This document shows positions 1 to 8,940 of a DNA stretch of 64,000 nucleotides, in pieces. Source of the DNA: an uncultured Coriobacteriaceae bacterium. Lineage in GTDB: Bacteria > Actinomycetota > Coriobacteriia > Coriobacteriales > Atopobiaceae. Positions within the stretch are counted from its first letter, which is position 1, and each line of letters starts with the position of its first letter. The notes under the pieces were generated by a model. The model saw only the letters and a program-made list of their open reading frames with translations. It had not been told where the DNA came from and made no database searches. The stretch is taken from positions 1-64,000 of the forward strand of contig CACYTH010000004.1 of NCBI GenBank assembly GCA_902777325.1, given 5' to 3'. Both the position numbers and the translations under genes were made by a program.

Positions 1-357
1 GGCGACGGGCTCGTGTGGGAGGAGCTGCACAGGTCAACTCCGTGGAGAAGGGACTGGGATTAGGTAGGATTAGCGGACACACATTTTGTCCTATAACCAC
101 ATATCCCCTGCCGTTTGAAACACGGTTGTGGAGAATCGTCCAGGGGATGCCACTGGTCCGCTCTTGCGGACGGAACAGGGGCTTGTTCCGTCCAGATCGA
201 CGGACCGGTCGGCACCGGTCCGCTCCTGCGGACGGAACAGGGGCTCGTTCCGGCCACGATGACGGACCAGTCACGGGTGATAGCCGGCTCGGAAGACCAC
301 TATGGAGATGATCTTCCCCATAGAGCCCCTTTGGTTCTATGCGCACGACAAGATATG
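1..357. other. Non-coding left edge
   Basis: No convincing gene is seen. The open frames here are short, overlap each other and have no recognisable protein. The stretch holds the tandem hairpin repeat described separately and lies downstream of the tRNA-Val terminator. Confidence 0.6.
155..278. repeat. Two-copy 62-bp tandem repeat of paired hairpins
   Basis: Units begin at 155 and 217. Their first 36 bases (155-190 and 217-252) differ at only two positions. Each unit holds two adjacent inverted repeats: GTCCGC/GCGGAC with a 4-nt loop, and CGGAACA/TGTTCCG (CGGAACG/CGTTCCG-like in copy 2) with a short loop. A shared GACGGACC follows each core. No long U-run follows. The function is unknown; it could be an intergenic REP-like element or a processing or attenuation structure. 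Confidence 0.8.
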
Positions 358-385
358 AAAAAAGGTCGGAACATCTGCTCCGACC
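358..385 (-). terminator. Rho-independent terminator of tRNA-Val
   Basis: On the minus strand a GGTCGGA/TCCGACC stem (379-385 with 364-370) with an 8-nt loop is followed directly by six U residues. It lies 14 bases past the tRNA-Val CCA end. Confidence 0.9.
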
Positions 386-398
386 TCTCAGAAATCTA

Positions 399-473
399 TG
401 GTGGGCGATGCTGGATTCGAACCAGCGACCCCATCCGTGTGAAGGATGTGCTCTACCCCTGAGCCAATCGCCC
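399..473 (-). tRNA. tRNA-Val(CAC)
   Basis: The minus strand folds as a standard cloverleaf. The acceptor is GGGCGAT/ATCGCCC with discriminator A, and CCA is encoded. The T-loop is TTCGAAT. The anticodon stem is CATCC/GGATG around loop TTCACAC, giving anticodon CAC, which reads the valine codon GUG. The tRNA is 75 nt with CCA and is followed by its own terminator. Confidence 0.95.
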
Positions 474-544
474 TTAAGCAGAAGGTACTTTAACAGAAAA
501 CGACGCCCCTGTGTACGAGAAATCTGCTTTATTTTGAACCAACA

Positions 545-925
545 CTACTTTCGCAGCTGCTCCTTGACGATAGAGCTGGCGATGAAGAATCCCGCAAGCA
601 CGATGACGCACACGATTGCGGCAAGCGCGAGCTGGGGAATCTGCACGTTTGCCCTGCTATAGGCCAGATAGGCAATCACCGCAATGGCCGCGAGCGCCGC
701 AATGAGGTACTTGCTCTTGATCTTTGCGGTATTGGAGGGCACATTGGCGAGTATGGCCGTACGGACGCCCAGGACACTGGAGAGCAGGCCCTCCCCCGTC
801 GTGACCCAAGCATCTATATCGGCAAAGTTGCCAACAGCAAGCACAACGCCGTAGACAAGAGATCCGACGCCGGCAAAGAGCGCCGCAAGACAAAAGACCT
901 TAAGGAGCCTGCCCTGAGAAGTCAT
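545..925 (-). CDS. Small four-helix membrane protein, unknown function
   Basis: This is a 126-residue protein with about four predicted transmembrane segments (roughly residues 9-29, 40-60, 72-90 and 98-116) and a short basic C-terminus. The ATG at 925 is preferred over one at 937 because GGAG lies six bases upstream of it. No catalytic motif or family is recognised. It lies about 120 bp downstream of the frameshifted YhhN gene on the same strand, so the two may have formed a small membrane-protein operon. The reading frame is confident; the function is unknown. Confidence 0.6.
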   Translation of the reverse strand: MTSQGRLLKVFCLAALFAGVGSLVYGVVLAVGNFADIDAWVTTGEGLLSSVLGVRTAILANVPSNTAKIKSKYLIAALAAIAVIAYLAYSRANVQIPQLALAAIVCVIVLAGFFIASSIVKEQLRK

Positions 926-1044
926 CTGCAACTCCATTCAATACTCGAGGACCACAAGATTGAGCCACGTGCGCTTAGCCGCAGCGTGCACTGGATAAAC
1001 GCGATACAGGATAGCAGTTTTATGGGCTTCAGGCCCCCTTGCGC

Positions 1045-1723
1045 CTAAAGCGGCAGCTGCAGGCTGAGGGCAATCATAAGTTGTCCCACGTAATAGAGCA
1101 TCAGATTTGCAATGCGCATGGCAAAGTCCGACTTCGGTCCAAAGGTGTTGAGGATGAGGATCACGTCGCTCACCAAGAAGAGCATCGTGCCGCCAAAACA
1201 ACATGAGCCAGTGGGCGTTCCACGACCCAAGCAGCACCACCAATGCCACACAGTTGAGAATGACGATGGCACCGATATAGAAGACCCCGAAGACCTTGAA
1301 CGCAGGCTTTGCCTCAATGCGTCCGAAGATCCAATACAAGAGAAACGCCGTCAGGATGATGCCAAAGACGATCGCCGCGGGAAGCATCTTGCAGTGCGGG
1401 ACGCATGCCACAATGTAGGCAATGTGGCCAAGCAAAAACACGAGGATGCCAGCCAGAAAGGCAATCTGGGCCTTTGATCCCTCGTACACGTAACGCAGAT
1501 TGAGCAAGACGTCTGCAATCGCCCCTATGACAAGGCCTATCACCACCATCCGCGCGAAGCCCGCGTCGTTTGACTTGAATGCTCCGAGGATGCCCAGTAG
1601 CACGAAGAAGGCGGAGGCGACGCCCTTTATAACGTCTGCCACCAGATAGCGCTCGAGCTTCTCGACAAAAATGAAGACCGCTGCGATGAGAAGGCAAATG
1701 GGGCACAGATACAAGAACTGCAT
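1045..1723 (-). pseudogene. YhhN/TMEM86 family membrane protein, frameshifted
   Basis: The first ~170 residues form a multi-pass membrane protein with YhhN-like features (GLVIGAIADVLL, FLLGHIAYI). Family members include lysoplasmalogenases and related hydrolases. At the TTTT run (1195-1198 on plus) the frame switches: the in-frame product becomes a non-hydrophobic tail to 938. The other frame continues the expected C-terminus (MLFLVSDVILILNTFG, then NLMLYYVGQLMIAL) and stops at 1045. Removing one T restores a continuous ~225-residue protein. This is therefore a recent frameshift, a slippage site, or a sequencing error. Without the repair the last two or three membrane helices are lost. Confidence 0.75.
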
Positions 1724-1829
1724 GGCGACTCCTCACACGTGGCATATGCTGTTACCTGCGATGCTACCGACTCGCACGCCTTTGCGACACCGTCGTGCGC
1801 CAAAAGGTGCAAGAGTGGCCGCTAAGGGA

Positions 1830-1864
1830 CGCGGGGCACCAAGCCTACCGCCTGATGCCCCGCG
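1830..1864 (-). terminator. Hairpin after proS, possible terminator
   Basis: A 9-bp perfect stem, CGCGGGGCA/TGCCCCGCG (1830-1838 with 1856-1864), with a 17-nt loop lies about 25 bases past the proS stop. No U-run follows on the minus strand, so it may be Rho-assisted or an RNA-stabilising end. Confidence 0.45.
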
Positions 1865-1886
1865 CTCTCACGTTTAGCAGCTATTG

Positions 1887-3596
1887 CTACTTGCGCTCCG
1901 CCTTGACCTTCTCTGCCAGCAAAGTAGCCACCTCGTCAAGGGCAACGTCCTCGCGCTCGCCCGTTGCGCGGTTCTTGACCTCGACGGTGCCGTTCTTGAC
2001 GCCACGCTTGCCGCAGATAACCTGATACGGGAAGCCCATGAGGTCTGCATCGTTGAACTTGACACCAGGGCGCTCCTTGCGGTCGTCGACGACGACCTCG
2101 ATGCCAGCCTCGACAAGCTGGCTCGCCACGGAGTCGGCGGCCTCCCACACGTCGCCCTTGGCGTCGAGCGGAATGATCTCCACCTCGTAGGGGGCGACAC
2201 AGACCGGGAAGACGATGCCATGCTCGTCATGGTGCTGCTCGACGACGGCCGCCAGCGTACGGCTCACGCCGATGCCATAGCAGCCCATCTGGAAGGGCTT
2301 CTCGACGCCGTCCTCGTCCATGAAGGTGGCGCCCATGGCCTCGGAGTACTTGGTGCCAAGCTGGAAGACCTGGCTCACCTCGATGCCGCGGGCGGCCTTG
2401 AGGGGCTTGCCGCAGCGCGGGCAGGCATCGCCCTCCTTGGCAGATGCAAGGTCAAGCCACTCGTCGACCTCGAAGTCGCGACCCGGGCAGGCACCCTTGA
2501 TGTGGTAACCGGCCTCGTTTGCGCCGATGAGCCAGCTCTTGGAGTCCTTGAGCGAGACGTCGGCCACCACACGGACACGCTCGTCGGCACCGATGGGGCC
2601 CATGTAGCCCTTTACGAGGCCGTACTCGGCCATCTGCTCCTCGGTCATCACGTCATAGTGACCAAACGCATGCTCGGCCTTGACGTCGTTGAGCTCGTGG
2701 TCGCCCGGAAGCAGGCACAGGACAGGCGTCTCGTCCTCGGCGATGATGGCAAAGCTCTTGCGACAGGCGCGCTCGGACACGCCCATGAAAGCGGCGAGAG
2801 CGGCGATGGAGCCCTCGCAGGGCGTCTCGATGCGCTCGCACTCGGTGCCGGGGCCCTCCTCCACGGAGATGCCCACGCAGGCGGCTTCGACGTCTGCTGC
2901 GTAGTCGCAGTCGCACCACACGAGCTCGGCCTCGCCCGCCTCGGCAAGCGCCATGAACTCGACGGAGGTGTCTCCACCGATCTGGCCGGAGTCGGCAACC
3001 ACCGGAAGCGCCCTCAGCCCGCAGCGCTCGCAGATGCGCGCATAGGCCTCCTTCTCGTCCTCATAGCTCTTCTGCATGCCCTCGACGGTGGCATCAAAGC
3101 TGTAGGCATCCTTCATGATGAACTCGCGTCCGCGCATGAGGCCGAAGCGGGGACGCATCTCGTCGCGGAACTTGTCCTGGATCTGGTAGAGCGTAACGGG
3201 AAGCTGCTTGTAGCTGCGCAGCTCGTTGCGCACGAGGTCGGTGAAGGTCTCCTCGTGCGTGGGGCCAAAGACAAACTCGCGGTCGTGGCGGTCCTTGAGG
3301 CGCAGCAGCTCGGGGCCGTAAGCGTTCCAGCGGCCGGAGTCCTGCCAGAGCTCAGCCGGAACGATGACGGGCACCTGGATCTCCTGGGCGCCAATGCCCT
3401 CCATCTCCTCGCGGATGACGGTCTCGATCTTGAGCAGCGAGCGCCAGGCAAGCGGCAGGTAGCTGTAGAGGCCTGCAGCGGTCTTGCGGATCATGCCTGC
3501 GCGCAGCAGGAGGCGGTGACTTGCGAGCTCGGCCTCCGACGGATCCTCCTTGAGCGTGGGGGCATAGAGCTGGGACATCTTCATGTAGTGCTTCAT
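1887..3596 (-). CDS. proS: Prolyl-tRNA synthetase
   Basis: This is a class II aminoacyl-tRNA synthetase that charges tRNA-Pro in the cytosol. The 569 residues match the bacterial-type enzyme. The N-terminal catalytic part has motif 2 (FRDEMRPRFGLMRGREF, ~140-155), a central YbaK-like editing insertion (~220-400, removes mischarged Ala) follows, then motif 3 (GCYGIGVSRTLAA) and the anticodon-binding domain. The ATG at 3596 is chosen because AGGA lies seven bases upstream; an in-frame start at 3629 lacks support. It is the last gene of the rpsB/pyrH-to-proS chain, 42 bp after ispG, as in Bacillus-type gene orders. Confidence 0.97.
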   Translation of the reverse strand: MKHYMKMSQLYAPTLKEDPSEAELASHRLLLRAGMIRKTAAGLYSYLPLAWRSLLKIETVIREEMEGIGAQEIQVPVIVPAELWQDSGRWNAYGPELLRLKDRHDREFVFGPTHEETFTDLVRNELRSYKQLPVTLYQIQDKFRDEMRPRFGLMRGREFIMKDAYSFDATVEGMQKSYEDEKEAYARICERCGLRALPVVADSGQIGGDTSVEFMALAEAGEAELVWCDCDYAADVEAACVGISVEEGPGTECERIETPCEGSIAALAAFMGVSERACRKSFAIIAEDETPVLCLLPGDHELNDVKAEHAFGHYDVMTEEQMAEYGLVKGYMGPIGADERVRVVADVSLKDSKSWLIGANEAGYHIKGACPGRDFEVDEWLDLASAKEGDACPRCGKPLKAARGIEVSQVFQLGTKYSEAMGATFMDEDGVEKPFQMGCYGIGVSRTLAAVVEQHHDEHGIVFPVCVAPYEVEIIPLDAKGDVWEAADSVASQLVEAGIEVVVDDRKERPGVKFNDADLMGFPYQVICGKRGVKNGTVEVKNRATGEREDVALDEVATLLAEKVKAERK

Positions 3597-3638
3597 TGGG
3601 CTATCCTTTCTGCGCGCATGAGAGCGCACCTGACTATC

Positions 3639-4736
3639 TTACACGCCAAAGCGCGCCTCGATCTCGGCAAAGAGCTCGTCCACCATCTCGTCCTCGCGCA
3701 CCTTGCGCAGAGGCTCCCCACCGACGAACAAGAGGCCCTGCCCCTTGCCGCACGCGATGCCGATGTCCGCGTCACGCGCCTCGCCCGGTCCGTTGACCAC
3801 GCAGCCCATGACGGCCACGCTGATGGGTGCGTTGACGCGCGAGAGGCGACGGGAAACCTCCTCTGCCATGGAGATGAGGTCCACCTGCGTGCGTCCACAG
3901 GTCGGGCAGCTCACGAGCTCCGGGTGCAGCCTGCGGATGCCAAGCGAGCTGAGCAGGTCCCAGGCAACGTCAACCTCCTCGACGGGGTCTGCCGTGAGCG
4001 AGAGGCGGATGGTGTTGCCGATGCCCTCAGCCAGCAGTATGCCGACGCCGACGGAGTTCTTGACGGTACCCTGGCGCAGCGTACCCGCCTCGGTCACGCC
4101 CAAATGCAGCGGAACCTGCGGAAGCTCGCGCGAGAGGGCACGATACGTCTCGATCGTCACCGGTACGGAGTGTGCCTTGGCAGACAGGACGATGTTGGAG
4201 AATCCGCGGTTCTCGAAGTGCTCGACAAACGACACGCTTGAAGCCACGAGCTTCTCGGGCAGGCTGAGCTCGCTACGCTCGGCGACAGCGGGGTCGAGCG
4301 ACCCGGCATTGACGCCGATGCGAATGGCGCAGCCGGCCTCTCCTGCGGCATCGATGACAGCGTCTACCTTGTCAAACGAGCCGATGTTGCCCGGATTGAT
4401 GCGCAGGGCTGCCGCCCCGTGCTCTGCCGCGCCCATGGCAAGGCGGTAGTCGAAGTGGATGTCGGCCACCACCGGTATGGGCGACTCCTCGCAGATGCGT
4501 GCGAAGGGCTCCAGAGAGGCCTTGTCGGGCACGGTGGCACGAATGATGTCGCAGCCCGCGTCGGCAAGCTGCGCGATCTGCGCCAGGGTGGCCTCGGCAT
4601 CGGCCGTCTTGGTGTTGCACATGGACTGCACGGTGACGGGTGCTCCCCCACCGACAGCCACGTCACCAACCATCACCTTGCGGGTGAGGTCGCGGGGCAG
4701 CGTGGCCCCCTCGTCCTTGCGTGCGTCAAGTACCAT
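3639..4736 (-). CDS. ispG: 4-Hydroxy-3-methylbut-2-enyl diphosphate synthase
   Basis: IspG (GcpE) makes HMBPP from MEcPP, the penultimate step of the MEP isoprenoid pathway, using a 4Fe-4S cluster. The 365-residue protein has the TIM-barrel start (PVTVQSMCNTKT), the conserved INPGNIG segment, and C-terminal cluster cysteines (SCPTCGRTQ, with a later MGCVVNGPGEA motif). ATG 4736 is preferred because AAGGAG sits five bases upstream; a TTG at 4760 would overlap rseP. It sits two genes downstream of dxr, another MEP enzyme, and upstream of proS, so isoprenoid genes are grouped within this operon. Confidence 0.97.
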   Translation of the reverse strand: MVLDARKDEGATLPRDLTRKVMVGDVAVGGGAPVTVQSMCNTKTADAEATLAQIAQLADAGCDIIRATVPDKASLEPFARICEESPIPVVADIHFDYRLAMGAAEHGAAALRINPGNIGSFDKVDAVIDAAGEAGCAIRIGVNAGSLDPAVAERSELSLPEKLVASSVSFVEHFENRGFSNIVLSAKAHSVPVTIETYRALSRELPQVPLHLGVTEAGTLRQGTVKNSVGVGILLAEGIGNTIRLSLTADPVEEVDVAWDLLSSLGIRRLHPELVSCPTCGRTQVDLISMAEEVSRRLSRVNAPISVAVMGCVVNGPGEARDADIGIACGKGQGLLFVGGEPLRKVREDEMVDELFAEIEARFGV

Positions 4737-4752
4737 GTTATCTCCTTGCATG

Positions 4753-6138
4753 CTAGCCAAGGCCCAGAAGCATCACGATGTCGTTTCTGAGCGCAAAGCA
4801 GAAGATGAAGAGGAAGAAGGCAAGCCCCAGATAGCTGACCGCACTCTGCGCCTTTGCGGAGAGCGGTCGACGGGCGATGAGCTGGATGAGCTCGATGAGG
4901 ATCTTTCCACCGTCAAGGGGCGGAACCGGCAGGAGGTTCATGAAGCCGAGTGACATCGAGATTGCAGCCGCGAGGAGGATGAGGTCTTCCAGGCCCGACG
5001 CGGCAGCCTCGGAGGCCATGGCGGAGATTCCCACGATGGACGACGACTGGCTTACCACCTCGATGGTGTGCTGCGGCATGATGATTCGTGCGACGGTGGA
5101 CCCCACGAGCTTGACGTAGGAGAAGCTCACCTGCATCGCTTCGGAGAAGCTCGGATGGTAGGTCTCCATGAGCGCAGAGATGCCGATAACCTCAGGCTTC
5201 TGCCCGTCGGGAATGTCAATGGTGGTCTCGAAGGTCTCCCCATTGCGCTCGTAGGCAACCGGAATGTCACCGCCTTGCTCAAGTGAGAGGTCGATCGCGT
5301 CGCAGAGGTCGACCCATGTGGCAACGTCCTTGCCGCCGAGCTGGAGAATCGTGTCGCCCTCGCGCAGCCCGGCAGCCTCTGCCAGGGAGCCTGCGGAAAC
5401 GCCACCGAGCGTGTTCGAGTTGGCATTGATCTCGACGCCGCCGATCATGAGCGCTCCAATGAGCATGACGAGCGCAAAGGTGATGTTGACCAGCGGTCCG
5501 GCGAGGAGCGTCAGCACGCGCGGGACAAAGCCCTTGCCACGATAGGTGTGCGCGCACTCGGCCTCGAAGAAGGTCCTGGCGTCAGAAACGGGCCTGGGGG
5601 CGCCTGCGGCGGTAGTTCCAGGGGACGAGAAGTCGTGCTTGGCATCGTATTCCGTCAGGAGCGACCCATCGCGCTGCATCGTCTCGAAGGTCTCAGGCCA
5701 CTCGTTCTGCCAGGCATACTCGCCCGCAGCCTCGTTGTATAAGGGCCTTATCGACCCCATGTCCACAAGCACGGCAAGCAGCTCGAAGGCGTGTTCCTTG
5801 TCGATGGAGAGCTGGGACGCAAGGTCCTGTGCGGTTATGCGGCCAGCGCTCTGAATGACTGCGAGAGCCGGGGCAAGCAGCTCGTCATACTCGCCATCCA
5901 TGCCACAGATGCGGTTGTAGCCGCCTAGCAGAAAGGGCGTGACCCCAAACTCCGTGCCGATCTTCTTCGACTTGTACGAGAGGTGATAGCGACACGGGAG
6001 CCCCAGAAAGAACTCCGTGACGCGCATGCCGAACAATCGAGCCACAAGAAAATGCCCGCCCTCATGCACGAAGACGAGGGCGGAAAGGACGAGCATTCCC
6101 CAAAAGACGGCCGAAAGCACACCAGAAAGCACCGTCAT
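4753..6138 (-). CDS. rseP: RseP-type site-2 protease with inserted winged-helix-like domain
   Basis: This is an M50 intramembrane zinc metalloprotease that cleaves membrane-anchored regulators or signal peptides. The 461 residues show TM1 with HEGGH (25-29), the re-entrant GxxG-type loop (70-83), a TM2 region (205-232), one PDZ domain (~240-325) and a C-terminal TM block with NLLPVPPLDGG (401-411). Between the loop and TM2 lies an insertion of ~105 residues (84-190). Residues 92-146 look like a winged helix (helix-turn-helix TAQDLASQLSIDKEHAFELL, then a short beta wing). On known RseP topology this insert faces the cytosol. The start overlaps the dxr stop (TGATG), with GGGAGG upstream. The protease call is sure; the wHTH is inferred. 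Confidence 0.92.
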   Translation of the reverse strand: MTVLSGVLSAVFWGMLVLSALVFVHEGGHFLVARLFGMRVTEFFLGLPCRYHLSYKSKKIGTEFGVTPFLLGGYNRICGMDGEYDELLAPALAVIQSAGRITAQDLASQLSIDKEHAFELLAVLVDMGSIRPLYNEAAGEYAWQNEWPETFETMQRDGSLLTEYDAKHDFSSPGTTAAGAPRPVSDARTFFEAECAHTYRGKGFVPRVLTLLAGPLVNITFALVMLIGALMIGGVEINANSNTLGGVSAGSLAEAAGLREGDTILQLGGKDVATWVDLCDAIDLSLEQGGDIPVAYERNGETFETTIDIPDGQKPEVIGISALMETYHPSFSEAMQVSFSYVKLVGSTVARIIMPQHTIEVVSQSSSIVGISAMASEAAASGLEDLILLAAAISMSLGFMNLLPVPPLDGGKILIELIQLIARRPLSAKAQSAVSYLGLAFFLFIFCFALRNDIVMLLGLG

Positions 6139-7334
6139 CAACCAAGCCTCCCTAAGGCAGCGCTCGCCTTGGCGCGAGCCCATGCATCGATTTCCTCAAG
6201 CTGTTCAAGGCTTGATACGACCTCGGGCTCGTGGGCGTCCATGGCTGCCGAGACTATTCTCTCAATATCCATAAAGCCACAGGCATCACGCCGGAAGGCT
6301 TCGTTTGCGACCTCGTTTGCCGCGTTGAGCACGCAGGGCATGGTGCCACCCACACGGCCCGCCTCGCGAGCCAGCGCCAGGCAACCGAAGGTCTTCTCGT
6401 CAGCCTCGCCGAAGGTGATGGGGCTCTCGTGGCACCAGTCCATGCGCTCAACCGGCGTCTCCCACCGCTCGGGATAGCTGAGCGCATACTGGATGGGAAT
6501 GCGCATGTCAGAGGGGCCGAGCTGTGCGAGGGTCGAGCCATCGGAAAACTCCACCATCGAGTGGATCCTGCTCTGGCGCTGCACAAGCACCCGCACGTCA
6601 TCTATGCCGACCTCAAAGAGGTGATGCGCCTCGAGCACCTCGAAGCCCTTGTTCATGAGGCTCGCGGAATCGATGGTGATCTTAGCCCCCATAAGCCATG
6701 TAGGGTGCGCGAGGGCGTCCGAGGCGGTCTTTCCCTCAAGCTCGTCGCGTGTCATGCCATAGAAGGGGCCGCCGGAGCAGGTGAGCCAGATGCGATGCAC
6801 GTCACGCGTGCGCTCCCCCACCAGGCACTGGAAGATGGCACTGTGCTCGGAGTCGACGGGTATGAGCATGCCCGGCTTGGCCATGGGCATCAGGAGGTCG
6901 CCCGCAACGATGATGGACTCCTTGTTGGCATAGGCAAGCACCTTGCCGGCCTTGAGGGCCTCATAGCCCGCGCGAATTCCGGCCGCGCCAACCAGCGCGT
7001 TGACGACGCAGTCGACATCGGGCAGTGCCGCGAGCTCGGCCAATGCGTCCGAGCCACACGTGAGCACGCAGGATTGAGGAAGCTCCTGAAGGATCGGGTC
7101 GTCCGCATGGCGAAGGTCCGCCACGCATGCATGCGCCACCCCAAACTCTCGCGCTGCGGCGACAAGCGCATCTGTGGAGGCGTATGCGGACAAGGCGACT
7201 ACGCGCACCTTATCCGCATGCTGGCGGCACACGTCGAGCGTCTGCGTGCCAATGGACCCCGTGCAGCCAAGTATGGCCACCCGTAAGGGGCGCGGCCGCT
7301 CGGCTCGTGGGGCGGTGTCCTCAAAGATGCTCAC
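6138..7334 (-). CDS. dxr: 1-Deoxy-D-xylulose 5-phosphate reductoisomerase
   Basis: Dxr (IspC) converts DXP to MEP with NADPH and a divalent metal, the committed MEP-pathway step. The 398 residues include the Rossmann motif LGCTGSIGTQTLDV near residue 22, ANKES, the metal-binding PVDSEHSAIFQ, the substrate-loop SGGPF, and KITIDSASLMNKG. It begins with GTG and overlaps the cdsA stop by four bases (GTGA), so translation is probably coupled. Its own stop overlaps the rseP start. It is placed between lipid synthesis (cdsA, uppS) and rseP, a standard order. Confidence 0.97.
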   Translation of the reverse strand: MSIFEDTAPRAERPRPLRVAILGCTGSIGTQTLDVCRQHADKVRVVALSAYASTDALVAAAREFGVAHACVADLRHADDPILQELPQSCVLTCGSDALAELAALPDVDCVVNALVGAAGIRAGYEALKAGKVLAYANKESIIVAGDLLMPMAKPGMLIPVDSEHSAIFQCLVGERTRDVHRIWLTCSGGPFYGMTRDELEGKTASDALAHPTWLMGAKITIDSASLMNKGFEVLEAHHLFEVGIDDVRVLVQRQSRIHSMVEFSDGSTLAQLGPSDMRIPIQYALSYPERWETPVERMDWCHESPITFGEADEKTFGCLALAREAGRVGGTMPCVLNAANEVANEAFRRDACGFMDIERIVSAAMDAHEPEVVSSLEQLEEIDAWARAKASAALGRLG

Positions 7335-8158
7335 ACGACACCACCGATTCTCAGAAGTAGAAACGAAGTCATGACGCCAAAGATGAGGGCATCGCTGCGG
7401 TCAAGCATGCCACCGTGTCCGGGAAGGAGGTTACCGGAGTCCTTGACCCCGAAGCCGCGCTTGATGCGCGACTCGAAGAGATCTCCGAGAACGGCCATGC
7501 CGCCAACGGCAAGACCGCAAGGCACGGCCAGGAACAGCTTGATATGGCGGACCTTGAGAATCCACAGGACGAGCCAGATAAGCATGCAGCCCGCCATGCC
7601 GCCCCAAAAGCCCTCAACGCTCTTGTTGGGGGAGATTCTTGGCGCCAGCTTGCGCTTTCCAAAGCGCGAGCCGATGAAGTATGCCATGGCGTCGTCAAGC
7701 CAGATGGACCCCAGCACGCCAAACGCGAGCAAGAAGCCCTCGAGGCCGGGATCGCAGGCCCTGATCATGGTGACCGTCGAGAAGCCAAAGCCCGTATAGA
7801 CGGCCACGAATACCGTCATTGCCACGTCGTTGATGGTGACGCGCGGCATGGCCACATACCAGACCGCGCACGACACCATGATGGTCATGAGGGCAAGCAC
7901 GGAAATCTCGAAGCGTGCGAAGAGCGGGGCCAGCGGAAATAGCGCGGCAGCGCAGAGCGCAATGACGTCATTGGGCTGGCGTCCCGAGTTGTGCAGCATA
8001 CGCAGCAGCTCGTAGGCGCACATGGTTGCCATGAGCGCGCACACGACAGCGGTCACGCGAATGCCCGCATAGAGGCAGCCGACTACGACTACAAAGTAGA
8101 TAGCGCCAACGACGGTGCGTACGAGCATCGTGTTGCCCTTCTTTTGGCCATCGCTCAT
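7331..8158 (-). CDS. cdsA: Phosphatidate cytidylyltransferase
   Basis: CdsA makes CDP-diacylglycerol from phosphatidate and CTP in the membrane, feeding phospholipid synthesis. The 275-residue multi-pass protein carries the full family signature near the C-terminus (SRIKRGFGVKDSGNLLPGHG followed by GMLDR). About eight hydrophobic segments are visible. The ATG overlaps the uppS stop by four bases (ATGA), and the stop overlaps the dxr GTG. Confidence 0.95.
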   Translation of the reverse strand: MSDGQKKGNTMLVRTVVGAIYFVVVVGCLYAGIRVTAVVCALMATMCAYELLRMLHNSGRQPNDVIALCAAALFPLAPLFARFEISVLALMTIMVSCAVWYVAMPRVTINDVAMTVFVAVYTGFGFSTVTMIRACDPGLEGFLLAFGVLGSIWLDDAMAYFIGSRFGKRKLAPRISPNKSVEGFWGGMAGCMLIWLVLWILKVRHIKLFLAVPCGLAVGGMAVLGDLFESRIKRGFGVKDSGNLLPGHGGMLDRSDALIFGVMTSFLLLRIGGVV

Positions 8159-8940
8159 TGGTTGACCACTCCCCCAAACCGCCTGTTTCGACCCTGGAAC
8201 GCGCGAATGGCACGCAGCATCTCCCAGCGGTCGAAGTCAGGCCACATCATGTCGGTGACATAGAATTCCGTATATGCAAGCTGCCACAGCAGGTAGTTGG
8301 ACAGTCTCAACTCGCCCGAGGTGCGGATGAGAAGCTCCGGGTCGGGAAGGCCTGCCGTATAGAGCCTGGATGCGATGGCAGACTCGTCCACATCGTCAAT
8401 CGACAGCGCCCCAGCGCTCACCTCCTGGGCAATCAGGCGAGCGGCGCGCGTCATCTCGGCTCGTGAGCCATAGTTGACCGCAAGCGCAAAGGTCATGCCC
8501 GTGTGGTCAGCCGTCTCGTCGAGACCCTGGCAGAAGACGTCGTAGGTCTTCTTGGGCAGTGCCTCGAGATCGCCCAGAAAGCGCAGCCTGACGTTCTCCT
8601 GGTGGAAGAGGGGCAGCTCCTTGACGAGCGTGGTGGCAAACAGGTGCATGAGAAGGTCCACCTCGCGCTGCGGACGACGCCAGTTCTCCGTCGAGAAGGC
8701 GTAGACCGAAAGGGCGTCAAGCCCCAGTCGCACGCTTGTGGTGACCGTCTCACGCAGGGCGTCGACGCCGGCGACATGGCCTTTCGAACGGTCAAGCCCA
8801 CGCGCCTGTGCCCACCTGCCGTTACCGTCCATGATGATGGACACGTGGGACGGCAGGTGGTTCACGTCGACGTCGTCGAGCGTGATGTCGCCTGGCGACG
8901 AGGAGTAGTACTCACGAAGGAGTGCCTCGTCACGGTACAT
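8155..8940 (-). CDS. uppS: Undecaprenyl diphosphate synthase (cis-prenyltransferase)
   Basis: UppS condenses isopentenyl diphosphate onto farnesyl diphosphate to give the C55 carrier for peptidoglycan and other wall polymers. The 261-residue protein has MDGNGRWAQARG (catalytic Asp), the FSTENWRRP segment and the C-terminal DPELLIRTSGELRLSNYLLW signature. Its ATG directly follows the frr stop (TAGATG) and its stop overlaps cdsA. The N-terminal ~30 residues before the core are slightly extended. Confidence 0.97.
   Translation of the reverse strand: MYRDEALLREYYSSSPGDITLDDVDVNHLPSHVSIIMDGNGRWAQARGLDRSKGHVAGVDALRETVTTSVRLGLDALSVYAFSTENWRRPQREVDLLMHLFATTLVKELPLFHQENVRLRFLGDLEALPKKTYDVFCQGLDETADHTGMTFALAVNYGSRAEMTRAARLIAQEVSAGALSIDDVDESAIASRLYTAGLPDPELLIRTSGELRLSNYLLWQLAYTEFYVTDMMWPDFDRWEMLRAIRAFQGRNRRFGGVVNQ

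Noticed and set aside
15..462. Small open frames at the left edge
   Set aside because: They overlap the tandem hairpin repeat and the tRNA-Val gene and have no ribosome-binding site or family likeness.
1884..4241. 785-residue open frame on plus, antisense to proS and ispG
   Set aside because: It covers two conserved enzymes on minus and has no recognisable domains.
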